The notes beneath the pieces were generated by a model. That model searched no databases and was not told where the DNA came from. It saw only the letters and a list, made by a program, of their open reading frames with translations. From UBA6109 sp964506465 (GTDB taxonomy: Bacteria; Desulfobacterota; Syntrophia; Syntrophales; UBA6109): DNA of 64,000 bases. Positions 42,892 to 50,950 of this stretch are shown piece by piece; the first letter of the stretch is position 1, and every line of letters begins with the position of its first letter. The position numbers and the translations under genes were made by a program. The DNA is taken from contig CAZDLM010000007.1 in the NCBI GenBank assembly GCA_964506465.1, forward strand, positions 1-64,000, written 5' to 3'.

Positions 42892-44481
42892 ATGGCGGAA
42901 ACCGTCCAGACGGGAAACGAGAATGCGAAGGTGGCGCGGGCCGCCGGCGTCGTCGGCGCCGCGACGATGCTCTCGCGCATTTTCGGCTTCCTGCGGGACA
43001 TGGTCGTCGCCGCTTTCTTCGGCGCGGGTCTGACGACCGACGCCTTCTTCGTCGCCTTCCGCATTCCGAACATGCTGCGCAGGCTGCTCGCCGAAGGTTC
43101 GCTGACGGTCTCCTTTGTCCCCGTCTTCACGGAGTACCTCAACCGCCGGTCGAAACCGGAGGCGCTGGAGCTGGCGAACATCGCCTTCACGCTCCTTTCG
43201 ATTCTTCTTGCCGTCGTGTCCGTGCTGGGCGTTCTTCTTGCGCCGCTCATCGTCACGGTCATGGCCCCCGGATTCTCCCGCTCCCCCGAGCAGTATGAGC
43301 TCGCCGTTTTCCTTACGCGCTTCATGTTCCCCTACATCTTCCTCATCTCGCTGGTTGCGCTGTGCATGGGGATCCTCAATTCGCTCCGTCATTTTGCGGC
43401 GCCGGCGCTGTCGCCCGTCGTCCTGAACCTGTGCATGATCATCGCCGCGCTTTCGCTCCGCGATCTGTTCCGGGAGCCCGTCACGGCCCTCGCCGTCGGC
43501 GTCATGGTGGGCGGCGTTCTGCAACTCGCCATGCAGTGGCCCTTTCTCGTGCGGCTCGGCGTGACGCTCAAGCCCGCCTTTTCCTTCCGCCACCCGGGGA
43601 TCCGGCAGATGGGCCTTCTCTTCCTGCCCGCGTTCTTCGGCGCGGCGATCTACCAGATCAACATCTTCATCGGAACGATCCTCGCCTCGCTGTTGCCTAC
43701 GGGGAGCGTCTCCTATCTGTATTACGCCGACCGGATCGTCGAACTGCCCCTGGGGGTGTTCGCCATCGCCGTGGGGACGGCGGCGCTGCCCAGCCTTTCC
43801 GGGCAGGTGGCCCAGGGACTTACCGAGGACTTCAAGCGGACGATCTCCTTCTCGCTCCGCCTCATCCTCTTCATCACGATCCCGGCGACGGTGGCGCTCA
43901 TCGTCCTCCGGGAGCCGATCATTTCCGTCCTTTTTCAGCGCGGACACTTCGACGCCCAGTCCACGGCCCTCACCGCACAGGCCCTCCTGTACTACGCGCT
44001 GGGCCTTTGGGCCTTTTCCACGATCCGCGTCATCGTTTCCGCTTTTTACGCCTTGCAGGATACGAAGCTGCCGATGCGGGCGGCCGCCGCGGCCCTCGTC
44101 GTCAACGTCGCCGCAAGCCTGATCCTGATGTTCCCTCTCCGTCACGGCGGGCTTGCCCTCGCCACGTCCATCGCCACCGCCGCCAATGTGGCGATCCTGA
44201 CGGTCGTGCTGAGACGTCGGATCGGGCCTTTTTTCGGCGGCGATTTCCTGCCCTCGCTGGGCAAAACGGCGGCCGCATCCACGATTATGGCGGGCTGCAT
44301 CGGGATCGCGTGGCGCCTCTTTCCGTGGAATGTGGAAGCCGCGGCCGGAGAACGGCTGGCGGCGCTGGCCGTTTACATCGGCAGCGGGGGCGTCGCCTTC
44401 GCCGCAGCCGCAACCCTCGTGCGCTGCAAGGAGATGATGGATATTCTCCGCATGCTGCGGGCAAGGATGGGAAGACGATAG
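42892..44481 (+). CDS. murJ: Lipid II flippase MurJ
   Basis: A 529-residue inner-membrane protein of the MviN/MurJ family that flips lipid II for peptidoglycan. About 14 TM segments are visible. Family motifs are MLSRIFGFLRDMVVAAFFGAG, TDAFFVAFRIPNMLRRLLAEGSLTVSFVPVF (read in parts) and YYADRIVELPLGVFAIAVGTAALPSLS. The start at 42892 has GGAG 5 bp upstream; two earlier starts (42862, 42868) would overlap yggU by a few bases. Its position next to yggT/yggU and away from other mur genes is common. Confidence 0.95.
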   Translation: MAETVQTGNENAKVARAAGVVGAATMLSRIFGFLRDMVVAAFFGAGLTTDAFFVAFRIPNMLRRLLAEGSLTVSFVPVFTEYLNRRSKPEALELANIAFTLLSILLAVVSVLGVLLAPLIVTVMAPGFSRSPEQYELAVFLTRFMFPYIFLISLVALCMGILNSLRHFAAPALSPVVLNLCMIIAALSLRDLFREPVTALAVGVMVGGVLQLAMQWPFLVRLGVTLKPAFSFRHPGIRQMGLLFLPAFFGAAIYQINIFIGTILASLLPTGSVSYLYYADRIVELPLGVFAIAVGTAALPSLSGQVAQGLTEDFKRTISFSLRLILFITIPATVALIVLREPIISVLFQRGHFDAQSTALTAQALLYYALGLWAFSTIRVIVSAFYALQDTKLPMRAAAAALVVNVAASLILMFPLRHGGLALATSIATAANVAILTVVLRRRIGPFFGGDFLPSLGKTAAASTIMAGCIGIAWRLFPWNVEAAAGERLAALAVYIGSGGVAFAAAATLVRCKEMMDILRMLRARMGRR

Positions 44482-44509
44482 ACGGCCTTTCGGCATGGGC
44501 GGGAGAACG

Positions 44510-45337
44510 ATGAAGGACTATTACCGGATCCTGGGCGTACCGCAAAACGCGGACGAAAATGAGATCAAGAAGGCTTACCGGACCCTTGCCCTCCGCTATC
44601 ACCCCGACCGGAACCCCGGCGACCGGCAGGCGGAGGAGCGCTTCAAGAACATCGCCGAGGCGTACGGCGTCCTGATGGATCAGGAGAAGCGGAGGGCTTT
44701 CGACCAGTCGTCAGGAAGCGGCGCTTCGTCGACGGGGCAGGGCGGCTTCAGCTACAGGCCCGAAGACATCTACCGCGACGTATTCCGCAATCCGCGGGAC
44801 AGCGAATTTCTGAACGAATTGAGGAAGGAATTCGAGCGCCAGGGTTTCCGCTTCGACGAAAAATACATCCGCAATCTCTTCTTCTCCGGAACCGGCTTTT
44901 TCTTCGGAGGCATCTTCATCGGCGGCCCCTTCCGGTTCCGCAGATTCGACGACGACCGCGTCACGTTTTCATCGCAATCGACCGCCGATGCCCTGCGGTC
45001 CGGCGGCCGGCCCAAGGGCCTGGTGGGGAAGGTGATCGGCAAGATCGGAGAACTCCTCTCCGACCGGCCTCCGGCGACCGCGCCGGCCCGCGCGGCGGGC
45101 GGAGACGACATCCGCTATACGCTCCACCTTTCCCCCGAGGAGGCCGCCCGGGGAAAGTCCGTCCTCCTGTCCTATCCGCTCAACGGAGAGATTCAACGGC
45201 TCTCGGTCACGGTTCCGCCGGGCGTCAGGGCGGGCACCAAGCTGCGCGTCCGCGGCCGGGGAAACCGCCGGGTCGACGGCACCAGCGGCGACCTGTTCCT
45301 GGAGGTCCGCATCGGCCCGGCCCGGAAGGCCTCCTGA
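44510..45337 (+). CDS. DnaJ-like co-chaperone
   Basis: A 275-residue J-domain protein. Residues 1-67 are the J domain with YYRILGVPQNADENEIKKAYR and the essential HPD (YHPDRN). A middle region rich in Phe, Gly and Arg (about 125-150) replaces the G/F linker. There is no zinc finger. The C-terminal 80 residues are one DnaJ substrate-binding domain (LHLSPEEAARGKSVLLSYP, VPPGVRAGTKLRVRGRG, DLFLEVRI). It is shorter than DnaJ or CbpA. It starts 28 bp after murJ; GGGAGAACG precedes the ATG. Confidence 0.88.
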   Translation: MKDYYRILGVPQNADENEIKKAYRTLALRYHPDRNPGDRQAEERFKNIAEAYGVLMDQEKRRAFDQSSGSGASSTGQGGFSYRPEDIYRDVFRNPRDSEFLNELRKEFERQGFRFDEKYIRNLFFSGTGFFFGGIFIGGPFRFRRFDDDRVTFSSQSTADALRSGGRPKGLVGKVIGKIGELLSDRPPATAPARAAGGDDIRYTLHLSPEEAARGKSVLLSYPLNGEIQRLSVTVPPGVRAGTKLRVRGRGNRRVDGTSGDLFLEVRIGPARKAS

Positions 45338-45424
45338 CAAGCCGAAAAAGGTTTGACTTCAAGGATTCAAAGTGATAGGGGGATTTTCCCTGCTGAAACC
45401 GTTACATAACGAAAGGGCCGTCCC

Positions 45425-46711
45425 ATGCTGGACATCAAATTTCTGCGGCAGAATCTCGATCTCGTTCGCAAGAAGATGCTGGAGCGAGGGCAGGAAATCG
45501 ACTTCGGCGTTTTCGCGGGTCTCGACGAGAAGAGACGGACCATCCTCCAGGAGGTGGAGGTCCTGCGCAGCGAGCGCAATACCGTATCCAAGGAGATCGG
45601 GGAAAAGAAGAAACGCAAAGAGGATGCCTCCGCCATCATCGCAAAGATGGGCGAGGTGTCGAGCCGGATCAAGGCATTGGAAGATGCGCTGAAGCAGGCG
45701 GAAGAGGATCTGCAGAATCTGATGCTCACGATCCCGAATCTGCCTCACGAATCCGTAGTCTGCGGGACGGGCTCCGCGGACAACCCCGTCGTGCGGTCCT
45801 GGGGGGAAAAGCCGTCCTTCGACTTCCAGCCCAAACCGCACTGGGAGATCGGCGAGAACCTGCGCATCCTCGATTTCGCCTGCGGCGCGAAAATAACCGG
45901 GGCGCGCTTCACTCTCTACCGGGGGATGGGCGCATTGCTCGAACGGGCGATCATCAACTTCATGCTGGATCTGCACACCTCCGAGCACGGCTACACGGAG
46001 ATGCTGACGCCGTTCATGGTGAACCGCGCCAGCATGACGGGGACGGGTCAGCTTCCGAAATTCGAAGAGGACCTCTTCCGGGTGGACAAAACGGATTACT
46101 TCCTGATCCCGACGGCCGAGGTGCCGGTGACGAATATTCACCGCGACGAAATCCTCGCCGAGAAGGATCTGCCCATCCGCTACGTGGCCTACTCTCCCTG
46201 CTTCCGGGCGGAAGCCGGCACCTACGGGAAGGACACGCGCGGCCTCATCCGTCAGCACCAGTTCAACAAGGTGGAGATGGTGAAGTTCACGGCGCCGGAA
46301 AGCTCCTATGACGAACTGGAGAAACTGACGGCCAACGCCGAGGAGGTGCTCAGGAGACTGAACGTCCCCTTCCGGACGGTAAGTCTCTGCACGGGCGATC
46401 TGGGCTTCTCGTCCGCGAAGACCTACGATGTCGAGGCGTGGATGCCCGGCCAGGACGCCTACCGGGAGATCTCGTCCTGCAGCAATTTCGAGGATTTCCA
46501 GGCGCGGCGCGCTTCGATCCGCTTCCGCCGCGGAGAACAGGGCAAGGTCGAGTTCGTGCACACTCTCAACGGGTCCGGTCTGGCCGTGGGAAGGACCGTC
46601 GTCGCGGTCCTCGAGAACTTCCAGCAGGCCGACGGCAGCGTCCTGATTCCGGAGGCGCTCCGTCCCTACATGAAAGGAATTGACAGGATTCCGCCCGCAA
46701 GGGTAGCATGA
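45425..46711 (+). CDS. serS: Seryl-tRNA synthetase
   Basis: A full-length class II synthetase of 428 residues that charges tRNA-Ser. The N-terminal coiled-coil arm (about 30-105), which grips the long variable arm, is rich in Lys/Glu. Motif 2 (FRAEAGTYGKDTRGLIRQHQ) and motif 3 (GSGLAVGRTVVAVLENFQ) are intact. Immediately downstream lie two tRNA-Ser genes, its own substrates. No T-box leader was seen in the 87 bp upstream; a weak TTGACT..TAGGGG promoter is possible. Confidence 0.97.
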   Translation: MLDIKFLRQNLDLVRKKMLERGQEIDFGVFAGLDEKRRTILQEVEVLRSERNTVSKEIGEKKKRKEDASAIIAKMGEVSSRIKALEDALKQAEEDLQNLMLTIPNLPHESVVCGTGSADNPVVRSWGEKPSFDFQPKPHWEIGENLRILDFACGAKITGARFTLYRGMGALLERAIINFMLDLHTSEHGYTEMLTPFMVNRASMTGTGQLPKFEEDLFRVDKTDYFLIPTAEVPVTNIHRDEILAEKDLPIRYVAYSPCFRAEAGTYGKDTRGLIRQHQFNKVEMVKFTAPESSYDELEKLTANAEEVLRRLNVPFRTVSLCTGDLGFSSAKTYDVEAWMPGQDAYREISSCSNFEDFQARRASIRFRRGEQGKVEFVHTLNGSGLAVGRTVVAVLENFQQADGSVLIPEALRPYMKGIDRIPPARVA

Positions 46712-46730
46712 CCGGTCAGCGGACATCGAC

Positions 46731-46816
46731 GGAGGGATGGCCGAGTGGTCTATGGCGGCGGTCTTGAAAACCGCAGACCGAAAGGTTCGCGGGTTCGAAT
46801 CCTGCTCCCTCCGCCA
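46731..46816 (+). tRNA. tRNA-Ser (anticodon TGA)
   Basis: Acceptor GGAGGGA/TCCCTCC, anticodon stem GCGGT/ACCGC with loop CTTGAAA (anticodon TGA), a long class II variable arm (GACCGAAAGGTTC) and encoded CCA. It starts 19 bp after the serS stop. Confidence 0.95.
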
Positions 46817-46918
46817 GGATACAACGATAGGAAGGATGCGCCTCCGCAAAGTTCCTGATGGCGCGGCAAGAGGCGGCTTCGGGAAGGCGGAGCGGAGTTG
46901 CATCATCGTCGACCACGC

Positions 46919-47013
46919 GGAGAGATGGCTGAGTGGCCGAAAGCGATCGCCTGCTAAGCGATTGTACGCCCTTTAAAGGTGTACCGCGGGTTCAAATCCC
47001 GCTCTCTCCGCCA
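46919..47013 (+). tRNA. tRNA-Ser (anticodon GCT)
   Basis: Acceptor GGAGAGA/TCTCTCC, anticodon stem ATCGC/GCGAT with loop CTGCTAA (anticodon GCT), an extended variable arm (TACGCCCTTTAAAGGTGTA) and encoded CCA. Confidence 0.95.
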
Positions 47014-47026
47014 TATTGAACAGTGC

Positions 47027-47103
47027 GCGCCCATAGCTCAGCTGGATAGAGCGTCGGACTACGAATCCGAAGGCCCCTGGTTCGAACCCAGGTGGGCGCG
47101 CCA
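47027..47103 (+). tRNA. tRNA-Arg (anticodon ACG), integration site
   Basis: Acceptor GCGCCCA/TGGGCGC, anticodon stem TCGGA/TCCGA with loop CTACGAA (anticodon ACG), T-stem CCTGG/CCAGG and encoded CCA. Its last 45 bases recur at 50697-50741 with two compensating T-stem changes, so this gene marks the left end of an island. Confidence 0.95.
47059..47103 (+). repeat. attL-like repeat (tRNA-Arg 3' half)
   Basis: The 45-bp 3' part of tRNA-Arg, from the anticodon loop to CCA, that is repeated at 50697-50741. The only two differences swap the T-stem pair (CCTGG/CCAGG against CCAGG/CCTGG). Confidence 0.75.
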
Positions 47104-47110
47104 TAAAATC

Positions 47111-47144
47111 AATGGGTTAGGTGATTTTCACCTAACCCATTTTT
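47111..47144 (+). terminator. Rho-independent terminator after the tRNA cluster
   Basis: A perfect 14-bp stem (AATGGGTTAGGTGA with its complement), a 3-nt loop and a T-run. It begins 8 bp after the tRNA-Arg CCA. In the island model it came with the inserted element, and the older terminator now lies at 50749. Confidence 0.9.
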
Positions 47145-47239
47145 ATCGGTAATTCACTACAATCATCTACGCCGAAAGTTCAGAATGGCTGTTTCGAGAA
47201 GTTCTTCATTGGCCGCAGAAACAACCTGAGGGGGACTTT

Positions 47240-48118
47240 TTGACCGACAGCAGGACGCCTTTAATTAAAAACAAAAGAGAGTTGACAACCAGGTGGGGTG
47301 TTGCCCTGACAATGTTCATGGTGATGCTGGTCATCAACTATCCCATACCGGTTAAGGCGCAAACTCAGAAATATAAGGACAACAACGATGCCCAGGCTGT
47401 GGAACTGGCCAAGAAACTCGAGAACCCCCTCGCCATCCACATAACCCTGCCGATCCAGACCAATCTGGACTTTGGCATCGGCCCCGAACGGGCAACGCTT
47501 GTCACCGCCGCCATCAAACCGAGTATCCCCTTTTCTCTCAATGACGAGTATGCCCTCCTGGTCCGCACGACTGTTCCCTTCATCTATGCCGAAGGAACTG
47601 TCAGGAGAGCGCCCGACACCACAGGCCTGGGTGATATCGTTCAGAGCATCTATTTGACTCCGGCGACCGTGAGCAACCACGGCTGGATTTGGGGCTTGGG
47701 ACCGATATTCAATTATCCCACCGCTACCGATGCTGCGCTGGGGAGGAAGAAGTTTTCTCTGGGACCAACGGCGGCGATACTGAGACATGAAGGCTCGTGG
47801 ACCTATGGCGTGGTCGCCGCCCACCTCTGGTCCGCGGAAAGCACTGACCAGAGGGCCGATGTGAGTGCCTCCACACTCCAACCCTTTGCGGCATACACCA
47901 CCAGGACGGCGACGAGTTTCACGGTGCACGCTCTATCGCGTTATGATTGGCGAGCAAACCAGTGGGTAGTGCCGCTCAACGCGTCGTTAAGTCAAATCCT
48001 CAAGATAGGCAAGCGACCGATTAGTTTTGCGCTCGGCGGGACCTACTACGCCGAAAAACCGGCAGGAGGACCCGAATGGGGTCTAAACTTTACAGTAACA
48101 TTCCTGTTTGTTAAATAA
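47240..48118 (+). CDS. Putative outer-membrane transporter-like beta-barrel
   Basis: A 292-residue exported protein. The signal segment WGVALTMFMVMLVINYPIPVKAQ (about 19-41, read in parts) is followed by amphipathic strands (AIHITLPIQTNLDFG, WIWGLGPIFNYP, WTYGVVAAHLWS) and a final WGLNFTVTFLFVK. Such proteins are often named transporter or MetA-pathway-like; the function is unknown. The start appears to be TTG at 47240 behind GAGGGGG. It is the first gene of the tRNA-Arg island and differs from the core in lower GC. Confidence 0.65.
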   Translation: MTDSRTPLIKNKRELTTRWGVALTMFMVMLVINYPIPVKAQTQKYKDNNDAQAVELAKKLENPLAIHITLPIQTNLDFGIGPERATLVTAAIKPSIPFSLNDEYALLVRTTVPFIYAEGTVRRAPDTTGLGDIVQSIYLTPATVSNHGWIWGLGPIFNYPTATDAALGRKKFSLGPTAAILRHEGSWTYGVVAAHLWSAESTDQRADVSASTLQPFAAYTTRTATSFTVHALSRYDWRANQWVVPLNASLSQILKIGKRPISFALGGTYYAEKPAGGPEWGLNFTVTFLFVK

Positions 48119-48227
48119 GTTAGCGACAGTGTCGGAAAATTGGGACGGCGGAGGTTTTCGTCGTAAGAGCTGAAAAATTAGTGGGAAATTATCAACACAG
48201 CATAATAATTAACGGAGGAGGAGTTTT

Positions 48228-50027
48228 GTGAAACGATCTTATGGATACAAGAAGTTTTGCTTAGTTATTTTAATAGGCATGCTGATTTTTTCTTTGTCGG
48301 GATGCTGGGAAAGTGTCTGCAAAAAGCAAAGTCAAAAAGATGGATATCCGATCGATGCCGCTGTTCAAACGACGGTTCAAAGGACGATCGTGCCGGGCCC
48401 AACGCCTACGACGGCGCTTAATCTTTGGGAGATTTCTAAATACAGTTCATACGGCTATGGAAGCTGGACTTACGGTCCGGGGCTTCCCTACGACAAGCGG
48501 CTGGATATCATGCCGGCTACCTATAACGGTTCCGCCGTTGCTAAAAAAGCTAAACTTTTGAATTTCTTTACTATCTCGGATATCCATATCACCGACAAAG
48601 AATCACCTAATCAGTTGATCTATATTCAACGCCTGCATCCCACGTTGCCGGTGGGGGCCTCTATCTATTCCGGGGTCATGCTGTACACGACGCATGTTCT
48701 CGACGCCGCCGTCCAGACGATAAATGCCCTGCACAATAAGAATAACAAAGCCAATCCATTTAATTTCGGCCTCTCATTGGGCGATACCTGCAATACCGCG
48801 CAATACAATGAACTGAGATGGTATATCGATGTTCTGGACGGCAAGGTCATCACCCCCAGTTCAGGAGCCCATCTGGGCGCCGACACCATCGCGTATCAAA
48901 AACCTTACCGGACGGCAGGGCTTGATAAGTCTATTCCCTGGTATCAGACTCTCGGCAACCACGATCATTTCTGGATGGGTTCAATCCCCGTAGACTATGG
49001 CCTGCGCAAGGACCTTCGGCAATCGTACATCACCGGCGAAGTCTTCGCCACGGGAGATGTTCTGACAGATCCCAGAAAAATTAACAGGCGTGATTATTAC
49101 ATGGGTGTGCTGGACGGCTCGACTCCTTACGGTGACATCAAATACGCCGGACCTGTCGGAGATTTCGTGAGTCCGCCCATGGTTGCCCCCGATCCGGATC
49201 GCCGCTCACTTTTGAGAACGGAATGGATGAACGAATTCTTTAAAACATCTTCCAGTCCGGCCGGTCACGGTTTCAACTTGACCGACGCTCAAAGCGGCTT
49301 TGCCTGTTACAGCTTCGTGCCAAAATCCAATATTCCGCTCAAGGTGATCGTTCTCGACAACACCCAGAAGGAAGACGATGGCTCTGTCGACATCCACGGG
49401 CATGGCTTTCTGGATCAGGCGCGCTGGACGTGGCTTAAAAAAGAACTGACGGATGGCGACGCCGCGGGTCAGCTCATGATCATTGCCGCGCACATACCGA
49501 TTGGCGTCGAAGTGACGGCGCCTAATTCCGAAATGGGTTGGTGGACGGACCCGCAAAATGTCGTAACCTTGCCCGATCTGATCGCAGAGCTTCAAAGCCA
49601 TCCGAATTTGCTCATGTGGCTTGCGGGGCATCGCCATTTAAGTACCGTAAAAGCCTTTATATCACCTGATCCGGTCAATGCTCCTGAAAAAGGATTCTGG
49701 CAGGTTGAAACTCCGTCGCTGAGGGATTTCCCTCAGCAGTTCCGGACTTTTGAGATCTATCTTAACAACGACAATACCATTTCCATCGTGACGACCGACG
49801 TTGATCCGTCAGTCAAAGAAGGAACGCCTGCAGCGACATCGCGTAAATATGCCATAGCGGCAACACAGATCATCGGGGCTTGGGATCTTACAACGAAACA
49901 TAATCCGACAAATGATCCAAGCGTAAAGCCCATGCCGACCGGTTCATACAATGCGGAGCTTATCAAACAATTGAGTCCTGAAATGCAGAAGAAGATGCAG
50001 ATTTATGGGAACACGGGCAGGAAGTAA
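48228..50027 (+). CDS. Metallophosphoesterase lipoprotein
   Basis: A 599-residue exported phosphoesterase. The signal peptide ends in a lipobox (LSGC, Cys 26), so it is lipid-anchored. Calcineurin-type motifs follow in order: FFTISDIHITDKES (D-X-H), LSLGDTCNT (GD), TLGNHDHFW (GNHD), MIIAAHIPIG and LAGHRHLS (GHRH). It resembles the long metallophosphoesterase family TIGR03768. The substrate is unknown. The start is GTG at 48228 behind GGAGGAGGAG. Base composition is well below the core GC, consistent with an acquired segment. Confidence 0.85.
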   Translation: MKRSYGYKKFCLVILIGMLIFSLSGCWESVCKKQSQKDGYPIDAAVQTTVQRTIVPGPTPTTALNLWEISKYSSYGYGSWTYGPGLPYDKRLDIMPATYNGSAVAKKAKLLNFFTISDIHITDKESPNQLIYIQRLHPTLPVGASIYSGVMLYTTHVLDAAVQTINALHNKNNKANPFNFGLSLGDTCNTAQYNELRWYIDVLDGKVITPSSGAHLGADTIAYQKPYRTAGLDKSIPWYQTLGNHDHFWMGSIPVDYGLRKDLRQSYITGEVFATGDVLTDPRKINRRDYYMGVLDGSTPYGDIKYAGPVGDFVSPPMVAPDPDRRSLLRTEWMNEFFKTSSSPAGHGFNLTDAQSGFACYSFVPKSNIPLKVIVLDNTQKEDDGSVDIHGHGFLDQARWTWLKKELTDGDAAGQLMIIAAHIPIGVEVTAPNSEMGWWTDPQNVVTLPDLIAELQSHPNLLMWLAGHRHLSTVKAFISPDPVNAPEKGFWQVETPSLRDFPQQFRTFEIYLNNDNTISIVTTDVDPSVKEGTPAATSRKYAIAATQIIGAWDLTTKHNPTNDPSVKPMPTGSYNAELIKQLSPEMQKKMQIYGNTGRK

Positions 50028-50059
50028 TTCATCCTTGAGTAAATCCCTCTGCTTTGTAA

Positions 50060-50272
50060 TATGGCACAGCTATTGATGTTACTGATATTGTGGGCAAGGC
50101 ATCATCTACGGCAGTGGCTGAGCGAGCTAAGAAGGCAATTGCTTTAGGTATGGATGTATGGATCGGTAGGTTATCAAGCGACCAAGAAGACGTTGAATCT
50201 TTCTTTTGCTGTGAAAGTTTTGAGATAGATCAACCAGATCTATATGTTAATGCCATTCGCTGTGGTTGGTGA
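50060..50272 (+). pseudogene. 5'-truncated fragment of unknown gene
   Basis: An open stretch of 71 codons with protein-like content (AVAERAKKAIALGMDVWIGRL, read in parts; IDQPDLYVNAIRCGW at the end), but bounded upstream by a stop and without a ribosome site. It looks like the C-terminal end of a gene that once preceded the radical SAM fragment, whose start overlaps this region. Family not recognised. Confidence 0.45.
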
Positions 50273-50277
50273 TCTCC

Positions 50278-50574
50278 ATGCTACACATTAATCACTACGT
50301 TAAGGAGCACTACTCGACAATATTTAATCCGGCTACAGGGTTTTATGTCCGAATTGAAGATAAGGGTCATCACGAACCTTTGTGGTCTCAGCATGGCCCT
50401 GAACTACTAGATATTTCAATAACGGGTTGGTGTGATCGGCAGTGTCCTATCTGCTATCGGGGATCTGCTACTCAAGGGAAACACCTCGATCTTTCTGATT
50501 TTGAGATCATCATTAGGCAGGCAAAGAGGATGGGAGCCCCATCGGTAGTGGAGGTAGTAAAAAAACTAATGTGA
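50278..50574 (+). pseudogene. Truncated radical SAM protein
   Basis: The first 98 residues of a radical SAM enzyme. The cluster motif C-X3-C-X2-C is present (GWCDRQCPICYRGSA, about 52-66), followed by HLDLSDFEIIIRQAKRMGAPSV. The sequence then turns into an unrelated tail (VEVVKKLM) and stops, so the rest of the barrel is missing. It lies 120 bp before the displaced tRNA-Arg fragment at the island's right end, and the deletion probably accompanied rearrangement there. Confidence 0.75.
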
Positions 50575-50696
50575 ATCAGCATGTTATATGATACGTTATC
50601 CGTAGATGATGGAAATTGTTGGTAAAAGCCATTTGTTATAAAGACATGAAACAACTCAGCCGTGTATCGATTTGTAGTTATGGATGAAATGTAAGG

Positions 50697-50741
50697 CTAC
50701 GAATCCGAAGGCCCCAGGTTCGAACCCTGGTGGGCGCGCCA
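50697..50741 (+). repeat. attR-like repeat (displaced tRNA-Arg 3' end)
   Basis: 45 bp matching the 3' part of tRNA-Arg (47059-47103) including CCA, with two compensating changes in the T-stem. There is no tRNA 5' half in front of it, so it is not a gene. It is directly followed by a terminator. Confidence 0.8.
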
Positions 50742-50815
50742 AAACAAACAGGGGGTTCCGTTGCTCATGACGGAGCCCCCTGAGTTGTTTTTTTAGCTGA
50801 GCGGTGGATAACTCA
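50736..50815 (+). repeat. Direct repeat left of the MFS gene
   Basis: About 80 bp (GCGCCA, the terminator hairpin, TTTAGCTGAGCGGTGGATAAC) repeated at 52179-52256 with few changes. The two copies bracket the MFS gene. Confidence 0.75.
50749..50792 (+). terminator. Terminator behind the displaced tRNA-Arg end
   Basis: CAGGGGGTTCCGT pairs with ACGGAGCCCCCTG (one G-T) around an 8-nt loop. A TTGTTTTTTT run follows. It is probably the original terminator of tRNA-Arg before insertion. A near copy lies at 52187. Confidence 0.8.
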
Positions 50816-50950
50816 AGTCGGAAGGGCCAGTATCCCGTTGACATACAAAACCGCCATGCCCTATGTTCCTTGCATGAAAAAAGCAGTATATCATCGGAAT
50901 CAGAGATTTCCCCGTTGATTAGATCGCGCGATATTAATGAACCGCGGCCG

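Noticed and set aside
45338..45424. Possible T-box leader before serS
   Set aside because: The gap is only 87 bp and has no T-box sequence or terminator-like stem.
50697..50741. A second tRNA-Arg gene
   Set aside because: The 5' half (acceptor strand, D-arm) is absent upstream, so no cloverleaf can form. It is only the 3' end.
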